DNA of 6,928 nt, from NCBI GenBank assembly GCA_016215735.1, contig JACRIA010000040.1, forward strand, positions 1 through 6,928. The letters run 5' to 3'. Below the pieces are notes generated by a model that was not told the DNA's origin, did no database searches, and saw only the letters and a program-made list of their open reading frames with translations. Positions 5,318 to 6,928 of this stretch are shown in pieces (position 1 is the first letter of the stretch; the number at the start of each line of letters is the position of its first letter). This DNA is from Candidatus Peregrinibacteria bacterium. GTDB lineage: Bacteria > Patescibacteriota > Gracilibacteria > UBA1369 > UBA12463. The position numbers and the translations under genes were made by a program.

Positions 5318-5333
5318 TATCCAAAAAAGTCAA
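5305..5333 (-). promoter_or_regulatory. Sigma70-like promoter for the HTH-GHKL/STAS genes
   Basis: On the minus strand TTGACT (5328-5333) is separated by exactly 17 bases from TAATAT (5305-5310). The -35 box matches five of six consensus bases and the -10 box four of six. Transcription would start near 5298, leaving a leader of about 33 bases. The -35 overlaps the TGA stop of the upstream gene, so a new transcript can begin immediately after it. Confidence 0.6.
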
Positions 5334-6070
5334 ATATTCTCTGACTTTTCTTTGTCCGGCAGAATAGGCTTAAGCATTACGTTCAAAAATTCGTCCCACT
5401 TCAGTTCTTCCTCTGTTTTTTCTTTATCAATTATTTCGTATTTAACCAAAAGTTTTCTCAGCCATGTCCCGCGATCCATTTCTTCTATTGCGCGGCGGAT
5501 TGTTCTTAACTGCTTATTTTTAGTATCGCCTCCCCATGGTCTTCCGGATTCATCTTCCAAATCACCTTTAGATATAATATTGATATTTGCCGCTGTATAG
5601 TCACGCTCCAGTTTCTCTAGGTATAAGAACATATCCACTACGAATTTTTGGCAGTCCTCAATCTCATTCTCGGGGATTTTTTTTCTTAACAGCGAACTTT
5701 CACTCAATATTGTCATTTCAAAATAGAGACGCGACAACAAATGAATTCCCGCATTTCTTACATTGCCATTTTCGTGGAAGATAGTATTTTTAAAAAACTC
5801 CCAGATTTTTTGGTAATTATTATTTGTTTTCATGAATTCATCTGATGTTGTCACATATTTCACCAGTCTTAAAGCATTGTATTGTTTAATCGGATTGTTA
5901 TTTTGTTTAAAAATTCGCCAGCAATTATTAAAAAGAGATTCAGCGTCTTTCAAGGAAAAATGCGGATATATACCATATTCTTTTTCCAATTTTTTCATAG
6001 TGTTAGAAAAAGTTTTCATATCCTCTGTTTCACAGGCGGCAATGTAGTAATCAAGTTGAGTTTTCATCAT
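5330..6070 (-). CDS. Unrecognised alpha-helical protein, possibly HEAT-repeat-like
   Basis: From the ATG at 6070 the product is 246 residues. It is rich in Lys, Glu, Asn and Leu, with no signal peptide or membrane segment. Several predicted helix pairs are visible. One stretch, HENGNVRNAGIHLLSRL (about residues 122-138 from this start), looks like a HEAT-repeat second helix, and an earlier NALRLVKYVTTSDEF piece is similar. A Gly-rich break (GRPWGGDT) separates a C-terminal helical, charged segment. I cannot assign a family or activity. A TTG at 6121 would add 17 residues and overlap the ThyX-like gene by 37 bases; I prefer ATG 6070, 14 bases after that gene's stop, although neither has a good Shine-Dalgarno site. 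It ends in TGA, the only non-TAA stop in the cluster. A 60-base sample is about 22% GC against about 57% in the preceding gene, so separate ancestry is possible. Confidence 0.7.
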   Translation of the reverse strand: MMKTQLDYYIAACETEDMKTFSNTMKKLEKEYGIYPHFSLKDAESLFNNCWRIFKQNNNPIKQYNALRLVKYVTTSDEFMKTNNNYQKIWEFFKNTIFHENGNVRNAGIHLLSRLYFEMTILSESSLLRKKIPENEIEDCQKFVVDMFLYLEKLERDYTAANINIISKGDLEDESGRPWGGDTKNKQLRTIRRAIEEMDRGTWLRKLLVKYEIIDKEKTEEELKWDEFLNVMLKPILPDKEKSENI

Positions 6071-6084
6071 TGAATGATTATTGT

Positions 6085-6928
6085 TTAAAAAGGCTTTTTC
6101 ACCCTCGAAAAATTCAGCCAAACGCTAATCCCGCACCAGCGGCCGCCTTCTGGGCACGGCCCCTCGATTCCGGCCCCTTTCATACCGCCCAAATGCCTTG
6201 TAAAGCACGGCGGCCCAATGTATTTCGCCAAATTCGGATGAACTTCGCGCACCTGCATCAATTCATCCATTGAAGCGTCAAAAATTTCTGTCTGCGCGTT
6301 AAAGCAGCTCCGCATCCTCCATTTATGCATCAAATGCAGAATTGAACCCGATTCAGTCATTCGGATCGCAGCCGCGTTCGGAAGAAGATAAATAGCAAAT
6401 TCCGGCGCAACTCGCAGTGAGATGAGCTTATTTTTTGCTTCCCAAAGCATTTCCATCGTGTTTTTATAAATTTCCGCGGCCTTTTCGTTCCGGCTGATAA
6501 TCTCCGGCATAATATAATCCGGTTTTTCCGTGTGCGCTTTTGTCAGCATAACTCTCGACGCGGGCGTCATTCTGTGACGTTGATTTTGACTGTCCGCAGT
6601 ATGGCTTATGCGTTTTTTGAAAGTATAATTCGCATGATTTAAAGCACGCATAATCGGACTCATATGCCACGAATTCAAAGTATCAAGAAGCAGGGGATTT
6701 TTCGCAGGATTCATAACCAAATCAATCGCGGCCTCGTCGCGTAGTTGCGCGTTTCTTATGCCAAAAACTCCGCGCACAGCATCAGCTATGATCGCTTCCG
6801 CGTCCCGATCAAAAGAAATCAGCTTTGAAATATGGCTGTCGAGAGATTTATCAAACTCATCTTTCCAGACATCCACAGACATTGGCCTTAAATCATCTTC
6901 AATGCTCGCGCCAATCGGTTCTTCCGGA
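6085..6928 (-). CDS. ThyX-like flavin-dependent thymidylate synthase relative, C-terminal part
   Basis: The frame is open to the window edge, with 15 codons before the first internal ATG at 6882, so the true start lies outside. Numbered from that ATG, the visible part carries the ThyX signature core R102-H103-R104 (QNQRHRMTPASR) and the downstream dUMP-site region with R191 (WRMRSC) and AQTEI (196-200), preceded by YLLPNA. ThyX makes dTMP from dUMP with FAD and methylene-tetrahydrofolate. Key parts are altered here: the serine and NE of RHRxxSxNE are missing, and the usual N-x-R before the last helix reads differently. A cysteine-rich tail (C226, H230, C243, C250, in GPPC and CPEGGRWC) could bind metal. 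Some candidate-phyla bacteria have a double ThyX protein whose second half is degenerate, and this is my preferred reading. Whether it is catalytic depends on the unseen first half. Confidence 0.75.
   Translation of the reverse strand, partial: PEEPIGASIEDDLRPMSVDVWKDEFDKSLDSHISKLISFDRDAEAIIADAVRGVFGIRNAQLRDEAAIDLVMNPAKNPLLLDTLNSWHMSPIMRALNHANYTFKKRISHTADSQNQRHRMTPASRVMLTKAHTEKPDYIMPEIISRNEKAAEIYKNTMEMLWEAKNKLISLRVAPEFAIYLLPNAAAIRMTESGSILHLMHKWRMRSCFNAQTEIFDASMDELMQVREVHPNLAKYIGPPCFTRHLGGMKGAGIEGPCPEGGRWCGISVWLNFSRVKKPF

Noticed and set aside
5330..5332. TGA read as glycine (code of Gracilibacteria/Absconditabacteria)
   Set aside because: No gene here contains an in-frame TGA although RuBisCO alone has dozens of glycines, all encoded by GGN; such genomes use TGA often.
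6071..6121. TTG start for the HEAT-like gene
   Set aside because: It overlaps the ThyX-like coding end; the ATG at 6070 follows that gene's stop with a normal gap. The choice is not certain.

Overview
This window looks like a piece of a bacterial genome of the candidate phyla radiation (Patescibacteria) type. Nine genes lie on the minus strand and run right to left with very short gaps or overlaps. The lineage is inferred from a form II/III-like RuBisCO, a tandem-type ThyX-like protein, a DUF4325-type STAS-like gene beside a GHKL ATPase, small GC-rich palindromes, a sigma70-like promoter and a U-tract terminator. Every long gene reads through in the standard bacterial code, and one gene ends in TGA. 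This argues against the UGA-glycine code of Gracilibacteria and Absconditabacteria.

Layout in order of transcription, from right to left: (a) a ThyX-like flavin-dependent thymidylate synthase relative whose 5' part lies outside the window (6085-6928). (b) An unrecognised alpha-helical, HEAT-like protein (5330-6070). (c) A promoter with 10-bp phased tandem repeats (5268-5333). (d) A MerR-type HTH fused to a GHKL ATPase (4516-5265), followed by a DUF4325/STAS-like protein (4219-4503); together they resemble a split partner-switching module. (e) A HAD phosphatase (3282-4211) with a palindrome-encoded internal insertion. (f) A 62-bp near-palindrome between genes (3231-3292). (g) A single-cluster ferredoxin (3044-3226) and a thioredoxin-reductase-like flavoprotein (2092-3042), one base apart. 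(h) A four-helix membrane protein (1638-2102). (i) RuBisCO large subunit (329-1618), closed by an intrinsic terminator (277-307).

The left 328 bases hold no complete gene. They contain a plus-strand remnant that may be the C-terminal end of another protein with a possible frameshift, an extended -10 promoter motif, and the RuBisCO terminator.

Base composition is mosaic. In 60-base samples that I counted by hand, GC was about 57% in the ThyX-like gene and 50% in the HAD gene, 35% in the HTH-GHKL gene, 28% in the membrane protein and 22% in the HEAT-like gene. The AT-rich genes are also the unrecognised or regulatory ones, so they may be later arrivals among core metabolic genes.

Functionally, RuBisCO of this type is known to work in an AMP/nucleoside salvage route that makes 3-phosphoglycerate. 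The other enzymes of that route, AMP phosphorylase and ribose-1,5-bisphosphate isomerase, are not in the window. The ferredoxin and flavoprotein form a likely redox pair. The most unusual item is the HTH-GHKL plus STAS-like pair, which has its own promoter and phased repeats.
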